Of a stretch of DNA of 64,000 bases, positions 26,016 through 34,102 are shown one piece after another. Within the stretch, counting starts at the first letter, position 1; the number at the start of each line of letters is the position of its first letter. The translations under genes and the position numbers were made by a program. The stretch covers positions 1 to 64,000 of the forward strand of contig NZ_QWLM01000016.1 in NCBI RefSeq assembly GCF_003515945.1, written 5' to 3'. The stretch is from Dermacoccus abyssi (GTDB lineage: Bacteria > Actinomycetota > Actinomycetes > Actinomycetales > Dermatophilaceae). The notes under the pieces are model-generated. The model had not been told where the DNA came from, ran no database searches, and worked only from the letters and a program-made list of their open reading frames with translations.

Positions 26016-26861
26016 GTGAAGCAGATCTCGTCGTCCGAGGGCGCCCTCGTCTTGGCCGCCACCCCGATCGGTGACCCCGCAGACGCCGCGCCGCGCCTCG
26101 CGCAGGAACTCACCGATGCGCCGGTCGTCCTGGCCGAGGACACGCGCCGCACGAAGCGCCTGTGCGACGCCCTCGGCGTCACGCCGAGAGGCACGATGCT
26201 GAGCTACCACGAGCACAACGAAGCCCGCCGCACGCCGGAGATCGTCGAGCGCGTCGCCGCGGGCGAGCGCGTCCTGCTCGTCACGGACGCCGGTATGCCG
26301 AGCGTCTCCGACCCGGGGTATCGCCTCGTCGCGGCGTGTGTCGAGCGCGACCTCGCGGTGACGTGTGTGCCCGGGCCGTCAGCTGTGCTCATGGCGCTCG
26401 CGGTGTCGGGCCTGCCCGTCGATCGGTTCTGCTTCGAGGGGTTCCCGCCGCGCAAGGCGGGGGAGCGTTCGCGCATGCTGGCGGGCCTCGCGGACGAGCA
26501 GCGCACGATGGTCTTCTTCGAGGCGCCGCATCGCTTGGCCGCGACGCTCGAGGCGATGGCGGAGGCGTTCGGCGGCGAGCGTCGTGCCGCCGTCTGCCGT
26601 GAGCTGACGAAGACGTACGAGGAGGTGCGCCGCGGCGGGCTCGCGGAACTCGCCGAATGGGCCGTCGAGGGGGCGCGGGGTGAGATCACCGTCGTCGTCG
26701 AAGGCGGTGCTGCGAAGGAGGTTTCGCTCGAGGACGGCGTCGCCACCGTGCTCGATCTCGCAAGTGGCGGCGTGCGCCTCAAGGACGCGTGTGCCCAGGT
26801 CGCGGAGGCCACGGGCCTGTCGAAGAAGGCGCTCTACGACGCGAGCATCGCGGCTCGCTGA
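26016..26861 (+). CDS. rsmI: 16S rRNA 2'-O-ribose C1402 methyltransferase
   Basis: A 281-residue SAM-dependent tetrapyrrole-methylase-fold enzyme that methylates the ribose of C1402 in the decoding centre. Motifs: LVLAATPIGDPADAAPRLAQ, LAEDTRRTKRLCDALGV, LVTDAGMPSVSDPGYRLV, CVPGPSAVLMALAVSGLP and FFEAPHRLAATLEAMAEAF. A C-terminal ~50-residue extension (DLASGGVRLKDACAQVAEAT) is the usual helical domain. Divergent from the PMT gene as in mycobacteria. It ends at the base adjacent to the last base of the convergent gene at 26862. Confidence 0.95.
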   Translation: MKQISSSEGALVLAATPIGDPADAAPRLAQELTDAPVVLAEDTRRTKRLCDALGVTPRGTMLSYHEHNEARRTPEIVERVAAGERVLLVTDAGMPSVSDPGYRLVAACVERDLAVTCVPGPSAVLMALAVSGLPVDRFCFEGFPPRKAGERSRMLAGLADEQRTMVFFEAPHRLAATLEAMAEAFGGERRAAVCRELTKTYEEVRRGGLAELAEWAVEGARGEITVVVEGGAAKEVSLEDGVATVLDLASGGVRLKDACAQVAEATGLSKKALYDASIAAR

Positions 26862-27266
26862 TCAGTCGAGGTTCTTGACGAAGTTCGTGCAGTCGGGGTC
26901 GAGCGGAGTGCGCAGTTCACCGCGGTCGGGGTCGCTCGGCGGGTAGCACGCCCACAGCACCTTCGTCAGGTTCCACGTCGACGCCGGCACGACGCCCTCG
27001 AGTTCGTGCGAGGTGCCCGCAGGTGACGGCGCGTCGAGGCGGGCGCGGACGTGAACGTCGTCGCCCTTGCGCTCGGCGGAGATGACGGTGACCGTCTTCG
27101 TCGCCACGTGCGCCGTCGACTTCTCGTGGGTGAGGTTGCGCCACGTCTGCACGCCGGCAATGACGGTGACCGCCAAGACGGCTCCGACGAGGACGTTGCG
27201 GATACGCCGACGGCGTCGGATGCGACCTTCGATGTCAGGGTCGCGGTCGAGTCGGGGGAAGGCCAT
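26862..27266 (-). CDS. single-span membrane protein of unknown function
   Basis: A 134-residue protein: Arg-rich N-terminus (GRIRRRRRIRN), one membrane helix at about 24-41 (VLVGAVLAVTVIAGVQTW), then an external domain with two cysteines (WACYPPSD and DPDCTNFVKNL) that could form a disulfide. The N-in/C-out orientation follows from the positive residues before the helix. It starts two bases after the stop of the DUF4126 gene, so the two form an operon. I do not recognise a family. Confidence 0.65.
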   Translation of the reverse strand: MAFPRLDRDPDIEGRIRRRRRIRNVLVGAVLAVTVIAGVQTWRNLTHEKSTAHVATKTVTVISAERKGDDVHVRARLDAPSPAGTSHELEGVVPASTWNLTKVLWACYPPSDPDRGELRTPLDPDCTNFVKNLD

Positions 27267-27268
27267 CG

Positions 27269-27868
27269 TCAGACCACCCCGGCGGCGCGGCGCCGATCGG
27301 CTCGTCGCTCACGCATGCGCACGACGCTGCGCCAGAGCATCCACGCGACGAGGAGCAGCAGGACGAGAGCCAGCACCGGCGCGAAGACGGCGGCGAGGCT
27401 CAGGGTGATGGCGGCGGCGTCCTCGGCGGTGGACAGGACAGGGGCGGCGAAGCCCGCCGTTCCGGCGTTCGCGACGGGTCGGGCCGCAGCCTTGCCGGTG
27501 TGGAAGATGCCCGCGACGATGGCGCCGCCGATGAGGCCGACCCACGGGTGATCGGTCATCCAGGCGGAGCTGTCGAGGTCGGCGGCCGCGGCGGTGGCGG
27601 CGAACACGACGGCGCCGGACGCGGGACGCACGACGGTGCCGAGGGCGTCATTGACGGAGTCGAGGGCCGGGATCTTGTCCACGACCACCTCGCCGATGAG
27701 AAGAACCGCCCCGATGACGATGGCCCACGTGCTCTCGACCCACTCGAATCCGGCGGGCAGGTTGACGACGTCCGTGAAGCGCGCGAGGAGCGCCACGAGG
27801 AGGAACGGGATGTAGGCGTTGAGGCCTGCCGCAGCGGAGAGTCCCGCACCGGTCAGTGCAGCGAACAT
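27269..27868 (-). CDS. DUF4126 membrane protein
   Basis: A 199-residue protein with about five to six hydrophobic helices: GAGLSAAAGLNAYIPFLLVA, AIVIGAVLLIGEVVVDKIPA, VGLIGGAIVAGIFHTGKAAA and a final VFAPVLALVLLLLVAWMLW. The N-terminal 'GLNAYIPFL' with the 'VVDKIPALDS' loop is the DUF4126 pattern. Function unknown; family members are small integral membrane proteins. AAGGA precedes the ATG. First gene of a two-gene operon with the single-span protein downstream. Confidence 0.8.
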   Translation of the reverse strand: MFAALTGAGLSAAAGLNAYIPFLLVALLARFTDVVNLPAGFEWVESTWAIVIGAVLLIGEVVVDKIPALDSVNDALGTVVRPASGAVVFAATAAAADLDSSAWMTDHPWVGLIGGAIVAGIFHTGKAAARPVANAGTAGFAAPVLSTAEDAAAITLSLAAVFAPVLALVLLLLVAWMLWRSVVRMRERRADRRRAAGVV

Positions 27869-27934
27869 GGGCGTTCCTTGTCGTCAAAGCGTCAAAACAT
27901 TGCGACAACTGTGGCACACGCACCCCTATTCCCC

Positions 27935-27984
27935 GATTCTGTAGACGTTCGGCGTCTTATATGACGCGCAACGTCTACAGAATC
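27935..27984. repeat. palindrome copy 1 (imperfect), overlapping the DUF559 gene end
   Basis: The right half (27961-27984) is identical, base for base, to the right half of the perfect palindrome at 28993-29058; the left half matches for 15 bases (27935-27949) and then diverges. The TAG stop of the DUF559 gene (27975-27977) lies inside this repeat, so the repeat supplies the last codons. Confidence 0.9.
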
Positions 27985-28945
27985 CCTCGGTCCGTGAGGA
28001 TTCGTTCGATCTGGGCGAAGAACGGTTCGGGATTGACCCGGAGCGCCAGGCGCGGGATGCGTAGCGCAGTGAGGTTCTGGAGCATCACGTCGTTCTGACG
28101 CAGCGCGTCCGCAATCGGGGCGTCGCCGACGAAGTGGTGCGCGCCGTCCACCTCGACGACGAGACCGGCCTCCTCCCAGAGCACATGGAGGTGGATCCGG
28201 CCACCGACGCCGTGACGCGTGACCTGACGGCTCGGCACAGGCAACCGTCGGCGGCGGCATGCGCGGACGAAGTCGAGCTCACCCATCGATTCACTCCCGC
28301 CCGTGATGTCGGCAAGGACCCCCGTGATGAGCGCGCGACGCGGCAGCTTCGGTAGGAGCGTGAGGGCGTCGACGAGCTGATCGGCGCGGACGATGCGCTG
28401 CTGCACCGTCATCGCGAGGAGCGTTGCGGCCTGCCGATCGCTCGCAGCCCACGCTGCAGCACGGAGTGCGGCAACGGACGGGTGCGCCCGGGCGACGGGG
28501 TGCGGCAGGAGTCGCGGAACGGCTGCCAGGCAGTGGTGGTGGATCGTCGCGCTGCGCGGCCCGCCGCGCGAGAACCCGGACTCGGCATCCGGCGGAACAG
28601 CGCCCTCGGCGCGCCCTCGTGAGCCTCGCGGAAGCCCGACGTCGATACGCGACGAGCGCCATCCCTCGAAGCCCGCGAGGACGAGGGCCGCCTCACCGTC
28701 GGCCCACGCCGAGGCGCGGCATTGAGAACGCTGCTGATGATCACGCTCCGAACCGGGCACCACGGTGCGTCGTGGATTCGAAGGGCGTGGGCGCCGTGGG
28801 GTGACCACCGCCCGGCACGAACCTGCGTCCGTATCGCGTGACGATCGATGCCGGCGGCGTTCAGTTGCCGCCGCGACACGACGCCGAACGTCGGCGTCGC
28901 CAACTCACGCGCGAGTTCGGCGACCAGCCGGGACGAGGACTCCAT
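27975..28945 (-). pseudogene. DUF559 endonuclease-like protein, frameshifted
   Basis: The N-terminal part (from ATG 28945) is MESSSRLVAELARELATPTF, then SRRQLNAAGIDRHAIRTQVR, a winged-helix 'antitoxin-like' region common in DUF559 proteins. Around 28720-28740 sense moves to another frame (SAWADGEAALVLAGFEGWRS), which continues to ASDRQAATLLAMTVQQRIVR, SMGELDFVRACRRRRLP and WEEAGLVVEVDGAHHFVGDA. The last stretch holds the E..D..H residues of the Vsr/DUF559 PD-(D/E)XK fold, followed by ALRQNDVMLQNLTALRIPRL. The middle (~28500-28650) also looks disturbed, so there may be more than one lesion. The gene sits exactly between two palindrome copies. Family function is unclear (putative nuclease). Confidence 0.7.
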
Positions 28946-28992
28946 GCACCCCAGAGTGACCAGAGCAGCGGCCCGCCCGCAGAGCCCCTGTG

Positions 28993-29058
28993 GACAACCC
29001 GATTCTGTAGACGTTGCGCGTCATATATGACGCGCAACGTCTACAGAATCGGGTTGTC
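28993..29058. repeat. 66-bp perfect palindrome (copy 2)
   Basis: Perfect inverted repeat with 33-base arms and no spacer, centred between 29025 and 29026. It lies between two divergent genes (DUF559 gene start at 28945 and metG promoter at 29093), where no terminator is expected. The core 50 bases recur as copy 1 at 27935-27984. Confidence 0.95.
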
Positions 29059-29092
29059 GTGAACGCCACGGAGCTGATTTGTCGGCGCCTCC

Positions 29093-29098
29093 TAGACT
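29093..29098 (+). promoter_or_regulatory. -10 hexamer before metG
   Basis: TAGACT ends seven bases before ATG 29106; no ribosome-binding site fits between them. Confidence 0.6.
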
Positions 29099-29105
29099 GG
29101 CCCGC

Positions 29106-31030
29106 ATGACCAAGGTGCTTTCCGCTGTTGCCTGGCCGTATGCCAACGGCCCCCGTCACATCGGGCACGTCGCCGGATTCGGTGTGCCCTCCGATGTCTA
29201 CAGCCGCTACATGCGGATGGCCGGCCACGACGTCCTCATGGTGTCGGGTACGGACGAGCACGGCACCCCGATCGTCATCATGGCGGAGAAGGCGGGCAAG
29301 ACCCCGCAGGAGTTCGCGGACGAGAACGCGAGCATCATCGTCGACGACCTCGTCGGCCTCGGCCTGTCGTACGACCTGTTCACCCGCACGACGACGGCCA
29401 ACCACTACGACGTCGTGCAGAAACTGTTCCTCGCCCTGTATGAGAACGGTTACATGGTGGAGCAGACGACGAGCGGCGCCATCAGCCCGTCGACCGGCCG
29501 CACGCTACCCGACCGCTACATCGAGGGCACCTGCCCGATCTGCAAGTACCCCGAGGCGCGCGGCGATCAGTGCGACAACTGCGGTAACCAGCTCGACCCC
29601 ACCGATCTCATCGACCCGAAGTCGAAGATCAACGGCGAGACGCCGGAGTTCATCGAGACGCAACACTTCTTCCTCGACCTTCCGGCCCTCGCCGACGCCC
29701 TCGCGGCGTGGCTCGACGGCCGTGAGGCGGAGGGCTCGTGGCGCCCGAACGTCATCAAGTTCAGCCAGAACATCCTCAAGGAGATCCGTCCGCGCGCCAT
29801 GACGCGCGACATCGACTGGGGTATCCCGGTGCCGCTCGACGGCTGGCGCGACCTGCCGACGAAGCGCCTCTACGTGTGGTTCGACGCCGTCGTCGGCTAC
29901 CTGTCGGCGTCCATCGAGTGGGCGCGCCGTCTCGGCGAGCCCGACAAGTGGCGCGAGTGGTGGAACGCCGACGTGGCGGGCCAGCTCGTCGACCAGACCG
30001 CGGCCGCGAGCGAAGCGAGCACCGGTGACGCGACGAGCGCAGCGAGGAGCGGCGCCCAGAAGACATCAGAAGTACTTCGCATGATCGCGACGAAGGAGCG
30101 ATCATCGCGAAGTACTTCATGGGGAAGGACAACATCACCTTCCACAGTCAGATCTGGCCCGCGGAGCTTCTCGGTGCGAACGGTGAGGGCTCGAAGGGCG
30201 GTTCGGTGAGCGAGTTCGGTCGCCTGGAGTTGCCCAGCGAGGTCGTGAGTTCCGAGTTCATGACGATGGAGGGCAAGCAGTTCTCCACGAGCCGCGGGCA
30301 CGTCATCTACGTCAAGGACGTCGTGGAGCGTTACGGCCCGGATCCGCTGCGCTACTTCATCTGTGCGGCCGGGCCGGAGGCGCAGGACGCCGACTTCACG
30401 TGGGCAGAGTTCGTGCAGCGCAACAACTCCGAGCTCGTCGCGGGCTGGGGCAACCTCGTCAACCGCACGGCGAACATGATCCACAAGAACTTCGGTGAGA
30501 TCCCGTCCCCGGGCGAGCTGGACGACGTCGATCGCGCCGTGCTCGAGCAGGTGCGCGGCGGCTTCGCCACCGTCGGATCGCTCATCGAGCGCAACCGACT
30601 CAAGGCGGCGCTCACGGAGACGATGCGCCTCGTCGGTGAGGCCAACCGCTACGTCACCGTGACGGAGCCGTTCAAGCTCAAGGGCGACGATCAGCGCGAA
30701 CGTCTCGCGACGGTGCTGCACACGCTGGCTCAGTGTGTCGTCGACCTCAACACGATGATGGCGCCGTTCGTGCCGTTCTCGGCCAACCTCGTGCACGAGG
30801 TCATGGGCGGCGAGGGCGAGTTCATGCCGATGCCGGTGGCGAAGGAGGTCACCGACCTCGACGACGGCCGCCCGTACCGCATCATCACGGGCGAGTACTC
30901 GAACACGCCGTGCTGGCAGCCGCGCGACATCACGCCGGGCACGCCGGTCGCCAAGCCGAAGCCCGCGTTCAAGAAGTTCGACCCGTCGGTCGTCGACGAG
31001 GAACTCGAGCGGATGAACGCCTCGGCCTGA
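29106..31030 (+). pseudogene. metG: methionyl-tRNA synthetase, frame broken at an internal hairpin
   Basis: Charges tRNA-Met. The first ~300 residues are normal: [20 protein letters not shown] (HIGH box), [16 protein letters not shown] and the zinc knuckle [18 protein letters not shown]. After EWWNADVAG an unusual Ala/Ser-rich insertion begins, and the frame is lost near 30080. The other frame resumes at [20 protein letters not shown] and carries the KMSKS-equivalent MEGKQFSTSRG and the anticodon-binding domain to 31030. The lesion lies in the left arm of the inverted repeat 30069-30118; one extra G there makes the two arms identical and restores a single frame. As the enzyme is essential, a sequencing error or a second metG copy is likely. 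The start is set by the leaderless -10. Confidence 0.85.
30069..30118. repeat. hairpin-forming inverted repeat inside metG
   Basis: Arms 30069-30088 (20 bases) and 30098-30118 (21 bases) are complementary except for a single base missing in the left arm; the loop is nine bases. The right arm encodes part of the conserved AKYF before MGKDN, so the left arm looks like an inverted copy of gene sequence. Confidence 0.9.
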
Positions 31031-31061
31031 GCCGAGGGCGAACACCCCGCGAGGAGGGGCG

Positions 31062-31913
31062 ATGAACGACGAGAACCGCACGTACCGCGACAAGCCGGAG
31101 GCGCCTCAACCGTTGCCGCTGGCCGTCGTCGACAACCACACGCACCTCGACATCAGCCGTGACGGGGCGCCGAAGCCCGACGTTCGCCGCACGATCGACG
31201 AAGCGGTGGCGGTCGGCGTCGACCGCATGGTGCAGGTCGGGTGCGATCTCGACGGAGCGCGCTTCACCGAACGCGTCATCGACGAGCACCCCGAGCTTCT
31301 CGGCGCGGTCGCGCTGCACCCCAACGAGGTGCCGAAGCTCGCCGAGGCGGGCGAGTTGGACGCGGCGTACGTCGAGATCGAGCGCATCGCCCAGCACTCC
31401 CGGGTGCGCGCGGTGGGGGAGACGGGCCTCGACTACTTCCGCACCGGCCCCGACGGCATCGCCGTGCAGCAGAGCGGTTTCCGCTGGCACATCGCCCTCG
31501 CGAAGAAGCTCGGCAAGGCACTGCAGATTCACGACCGTGACGCGCACGACGACGTCATGCGCATCCTCGCCGAGGATGGCGCGCCGGACGTCACGGTGCT
31601 GCACTGCTTCAGCGGTGACGTCGAGATGGCGCGCGAGTGCGTCGAGCGCGGGTACTACGTCTCGGTGGCGGGCGTCGTCACGTTCAAGAACGCGCGTGAT
31701 CTGCGCGACGCCCTGGCCCAGGTGCCGCTCGAGAACCTGCTCGTCGAGACGGACGCTCCGTATCTGACGCCGTCGCCGCACCGTGGCGCGACGAACGCCC
31801 CCGCGCTCGTGCCCCTCACCGTCCGGGCCCTGGCCGAGGTCAAGAACGTCGACGTCTCGACGCTCTGCGCGGCCCTGAGCGAGAACTCGGAGCGCGTCTA
31901 CGGACCGTGGTGA
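31062..31913 (+). CDS. tatD: TatD-family metal-dependent deoxyribonuclease
   Basis: A 283-residue TIM-barrel hydrolase. Metal ligands are visible as DNHTHLD (near residue 24), the glutamate in VRAVGETGLDYFR, the histidine in IHDRDAHDD and HCFSGD, and the final aspartate in LLVETDAPYLTPSPHRG. These are the TatD signatures; family members are 3'-5' exonucleases or DNA-repair nucleases. Located after metG and before rpf, the standard actinobacterial order (Rv1008 in M. tuberculosis). GAGGAGGGGC precedes the ATG as ribosome-binding site, and the gene is probably co-transcribed with metG, 31 bases upstream. Confidence 0.92.
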   Translation: MNDENRTYRDKPEAPQPLPLAVVDNHTHLDISRDGAPKPDVRRTIDEAVAVGVDRMVQVGCDLDGARFTERVIDEHPELLGAVALHPNEVPKLAEAGELDAAYVEIERIAQHSRVRAVGETGLDYFRTGPDGIAVQQSGFRWHIALAKKLGKALQIHDRDAHDDVMRILAEDGAPDVTVLHCFSGDVEMARECVERGYYVSVAGVVTFKNARDLRDALAQVPLENLLVETDAPYLTPSPHRGATNAPALVPLTVRALAEVKNVDVSTLCAALSENSERVYGPW

Positions 31914-32240
31914 ACGCCTCGTACCCCGGCAGGTCCGAGTCGCTCGAGGCACCGATAGGAGCCGATGATGTGACGAACGCCACACGCACGGCTTTTCGCC
32001 TGCGATAGCGCGTGTTTCAGAGTGGCCCCGCCTGACTCGCGTTACATTTTCGTTACCTTGGTTTGATCCGTGCCCGTGCTTCCGGCAAGGTGTATCGGGT
32101 TCGCCCGAGTCTGGATCACCGGACGCGCCGCCCCTCGAAGGGGGCTTCGGCCACGTTCTCCTAAGGAACGTCAGCCTCTTCCCGCTGTTACCGCAGCGTG
32201 CGCGTGCGCCCAGTGCCGGGACCTACGACATCGGAGCATG
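31914..32240 (+). promoter_or_regulatory. tatD-rpf intergenic region: promoter and structured leader of rpf
   Basis: A 327-base gap without a gene. A direct repeat GTTAC-n6-GTTAC lies at 32041-32056. A possible -10 (TTTGAT, 32062-32067) would start a leader of about 165 bases. That leader contains a TCGGG-TTCG-CCCGA hairpin around 32095-32108 and an ACGTTC/GAACGT hairpin around 32153-32171. rpf leaders in actinomycetes often contain a c-di-AMP (ydaO) riboswitch, but I do not find its conserved GGGGTGAAT-type segment, so I do not call one. Confidence 0.5.
32041..32056 (+). promoter_or_regulatory. MtrA-box-like direct repeat upstream of rpf
   Basis: GTTACATTTTCGTTAC: two GTTAC repeats separated by six bases, as in GTNAC-type MtrA (and half of GlnR) sites. 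Position just upstream of the likely -10 suggests control of rpf, a recurring MtrA-type target class (cell-wall hydrolases). Confidence 0.5.
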
Positions 32241-33107
32241 ATGACCAACCTCACCAGCCGCACCACGTCCCGCTCGCTCGCCGCCGTCGCTGCTGTTGCG
32301 GCCGCCTCGACGCTCGCTGCCTGCGGCACGTCCGACTCGAACACGGCGTCCGACGTTCCCGCGATCAGCTCGAGCTCGTCGAGCACCTCCTCCTCCACGC
32401 CGTCCCCGAGCACGTCCTCGGCGAAGCCGTCGGAGAGCGCCACGTCCAAGCAGACGCAGGCCACCAAGAACGACTCGAAGCGCGCTTCGCGCTCGCAGGC
32501 CCGCCAGGCCGCCCCGGCTCTCACGTACGTGAACTGGACCCAGGTCGAGGCCGTCCCGAACAAGACGGTTTACGTCTACAGCAAGGACATGCCCAAGGGC
32601 ACGTCCAAGGTGACGCAGGCCGGCCGCGACGGCGCCGCCACCGTCACCTACCGCTCCGCCAAGAAGGGCGAGCGTGTCGTCTCCTCGAAGGCGATCGACT
32701 CCAAGGTGACCAAGAGCGCCGTGCGCCGCGTCATCACGATCGGCACGGGTCAGGCCCAGGCCGCCCAGCCGCAGGCTCAGAAGCAGGTCTCGCGCTCGCA
32801 GGCCCGTCAGGCTGTGACGCAGCAGTCCGCACCGAAGAAGCAGCAGTCCGCTGCTCCCGGCGGCAGCTCGCGCTCCGGCTACTGGAACCGCATCGCCTCG
32901 TGCGAGTCGGGCAACAACTGGAGCATCAACACCGGTAACGGCTTCTACGGTGGTCTGCAGTTCACGCAGCAGACGTGGGCCGGCTTCGGCGGTACGGCGT
33001 ACGCGCCGCGCGCCCACCTCGCCACCCCGGCGCAGCAGATGGCGATCGCCGACAAGGTCCTCGCCGTGCAGGGCCCGGGCGCTTGGCCGGTCTGCCACAA
33101 GCGCTGA
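32241..33107 (+). CDS. resuscitation-promoting factor-like lipoprotein (G5 + Rpf domains)
   Basis: A 288-residue secreted muralytic protein. The signal peptide ends in a lipobox, STLAAC (Cys at about residue 28), so it is anchored as a lipoprotein. A Ser/Thr-rich linker follows (a candidate for O-mannosylation), then a G5 domain at about 95-175 ([40 protein letters not shown]) and a Gln/Ala linker. The C-terminal Rpf lysozyme-like domain from about 215 has [20 protein letters not shown], with the catalytic Glu in CESG, and [15 protein letters not shown]. Unlike RpfB it lacks DUF348 repeats. It cleaves peptidoglycan and promotes regrowth from dormancy in related bacteria. Two ATGs are adjacent (32238, 32241); GGAG at 32233-32236 suits the second better. 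Confidence 0.88.
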   Translation: MTNLTSRTTSRSLAAVAAVAAASTLAACGTSDSNTASDVPAISSSSSSTSSSTPSPSTSSAKPSESATSKQTQATKNDSKRASRSQARQAAPALTYVNWTQVEAVPNKTVYVYSKDMPKGTSKVTQAGRDGAATVTYRSAKKGERVVSSKAIDSKVTKSAVRRVITIGTGQAQAAQPQAQKQVSRSQARQAVTQQSAPKKQQSAAPGGSSRSGYWNRIASCESGNNWSINTGNGFYGGLQFTQQTWAGFGGTAYAPRAHLATPAQQMAIADKVLAVQGPGAWPVCHKR

Positions 33108-33126
33108 CCAACAGGTCGTTCGTGAC

Positions 33127-33160
33127 GAAGCGGTCGTCTCCTTCGGGGGGCGGCCGCTTC
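33127..33160 (+). terminator. terminator after rpf
   Basis: Twelve-bp stem (33127-33138 / 33149-33160, two G-U pairs), followed by TCGCATG. It lies 20 bases after the stop. Confidence 0.65.
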
Positions 33161-33172
33161 TCGCATGCCCGA

Positions 33173-33178
33173 TAGGGT
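33173..33178 (+). promoter_or_regulatory. -10 hexamer before ksgA
   Basis: TAGGGT ends six bases before ATG 33185; leaderless spacing. Confidence 0.55.
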
Positions 33179-33184
33179 GGGCGC

Positions 33185-34093
33185 ATGGTTGACGACGCCG
33201 CGCAGGCTGCACGTACCGAGCCCGGCGAGACGCGGGGGTTGCTGTCGGCCGCTGACATTCGGGCGCTCGCCGAGCGTCTCGGGGTTCGCCCGACGAAGAC
33301 GTGGGGGCAGAACTTCGTCATCGACCCGAACACGGTGCGCAAGATCGTGCGCCTCGCCGGGGTGGGGCCGGGCGACCACGTCGTCGAGGTCGGCCCGGGG
33401 CTCGGGTCCTTGACGCTCGCGTTGCTGCCGCAGGTCGCCGGCGTCACGGCCATCGAGGTGGATCCGAACCTCGCGGCGCAGCTACCCGCCACCGTCGAGA
33501 CGTTCGCGCCGGCTGATGCCGACAAGCTCACCCTCGTCCAGGCCGACGCGCTCACGGTCACGTCGTTGCCGCACGAGCCGACGGCGCTCGTCGCGAACCT
33601 GCCGTACAACGTGTCGGTGCCGGTGGTGCTCAACTTCCTCGAGTTCTTCGCCTCCCTCGAGCGCGTGCTCGTCATGGTGCAGCTGGAGGTGGCGCAGCGC
33701 CTCGCGGCCGAGCCAGGCAGCAAGGTCTACGGTGTCCCGAGCGTCAAGGCGGCTTGGTACGCCGACGTTCGCCTCGCCGACCGTGTCGGACGCAACGTCT
33801 TCTGGCCCGCTCCCAACGTCGACTCCGGTCTCGTCGCGATGGCGCGCCGCGAGCCGCCGACGACGAGCGCGTCGCGCGAGAGCGTCTTCGCCTGCATCGA
33901 CGCGGCATTCGCGCAGCGTCGCAAGACGCTGCGGGCGGCGCTGGCGGGGTGGGCGGGCGGTGCCGACAAGGCCGAGGCGGCGCTCGTCGCGGCCGGCATC
34001 GACCCGCGTACCCGCGGTGAACGCCTCGGCATCGAGGAGTTCGCGGCCATCGCCGCAGCGCGAGAGGCCATGGGCGACACGCCGCGTGCATAG
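33185..34093 (+). CDS. rsmA: 16S rRNA dimethyladenosine transferase
   Basis: A 302-residue SAM methyltransferase (KsgA) that dimethylates A1518 and A1519 of 16S rRNA late in 30S assembly. Motifs: [40 protein letters not shown] (SAM motif I), and [18 protein letters not shown] (motif IV, NLPY). The C-terminal RNA-binding part, [20 protein letters not shown], follows. The N-terminal ~25 residues before the fold are a common actinobacterial extension. The start is set by the -10 hexamer. ispE begins ten bases downstream with its own -10 hexamer inside that gap. Confidence 0.95.
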   Translation: MVDDAAQAARTEPGETRGLLSAADIRALAERLGVRPTKTWGQNFVIDPNTVRKIVRLAGVGPGDHVVEVGPGLGSLTLALLPQVAGVTAIEVDPNLAAQLPATVETFAPADADKLTLVQADALTVTSLPHEPTALVANLPYNVSVPVVLNFLEFFASLERVLVMVQLEVAQRLAAEPGSKVYGVPSVKAAWYADVRLADRVGRNVFWPAPNVDSGLVAMARREPPTTSASRESVFACIDAAFAQRRKTLRAALAGWAGGADKAEAALVAAGIDPRTRGERLGIEEFAAIAAAREAMGDTPRA

Positions 34094-34096
34094 GGT
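34091..34096 (+). promoter_or_regulatory. -10 hexamer before ispE
   Basis: TAGGGT overlaps the end of rsmA (its TAG is the stop codon) and ends six bases before ATG 34103, so ispE may have a private leaderless promoter in addition to read-through. Confidence 0.5.
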
Positions 34097-34102
34097 GGGG
34101 GC

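Noticed and set aside
30000-30120. Programmed ribosomal frameshifting in metG
   Set aside because: No slippery heptamer precedes the hairpin, and the frame is repaired exactly by making the hairpin arms equal, which points to a missing base rather than a recoding signal.
32060-32240. A c-di-AMP (ydaO) riboswitch in front of rpf
   Set aside because: Expected from relatives, but I could not find the conserved internal segments; only short hairpins are visible. Left as an unassigned structured leader.
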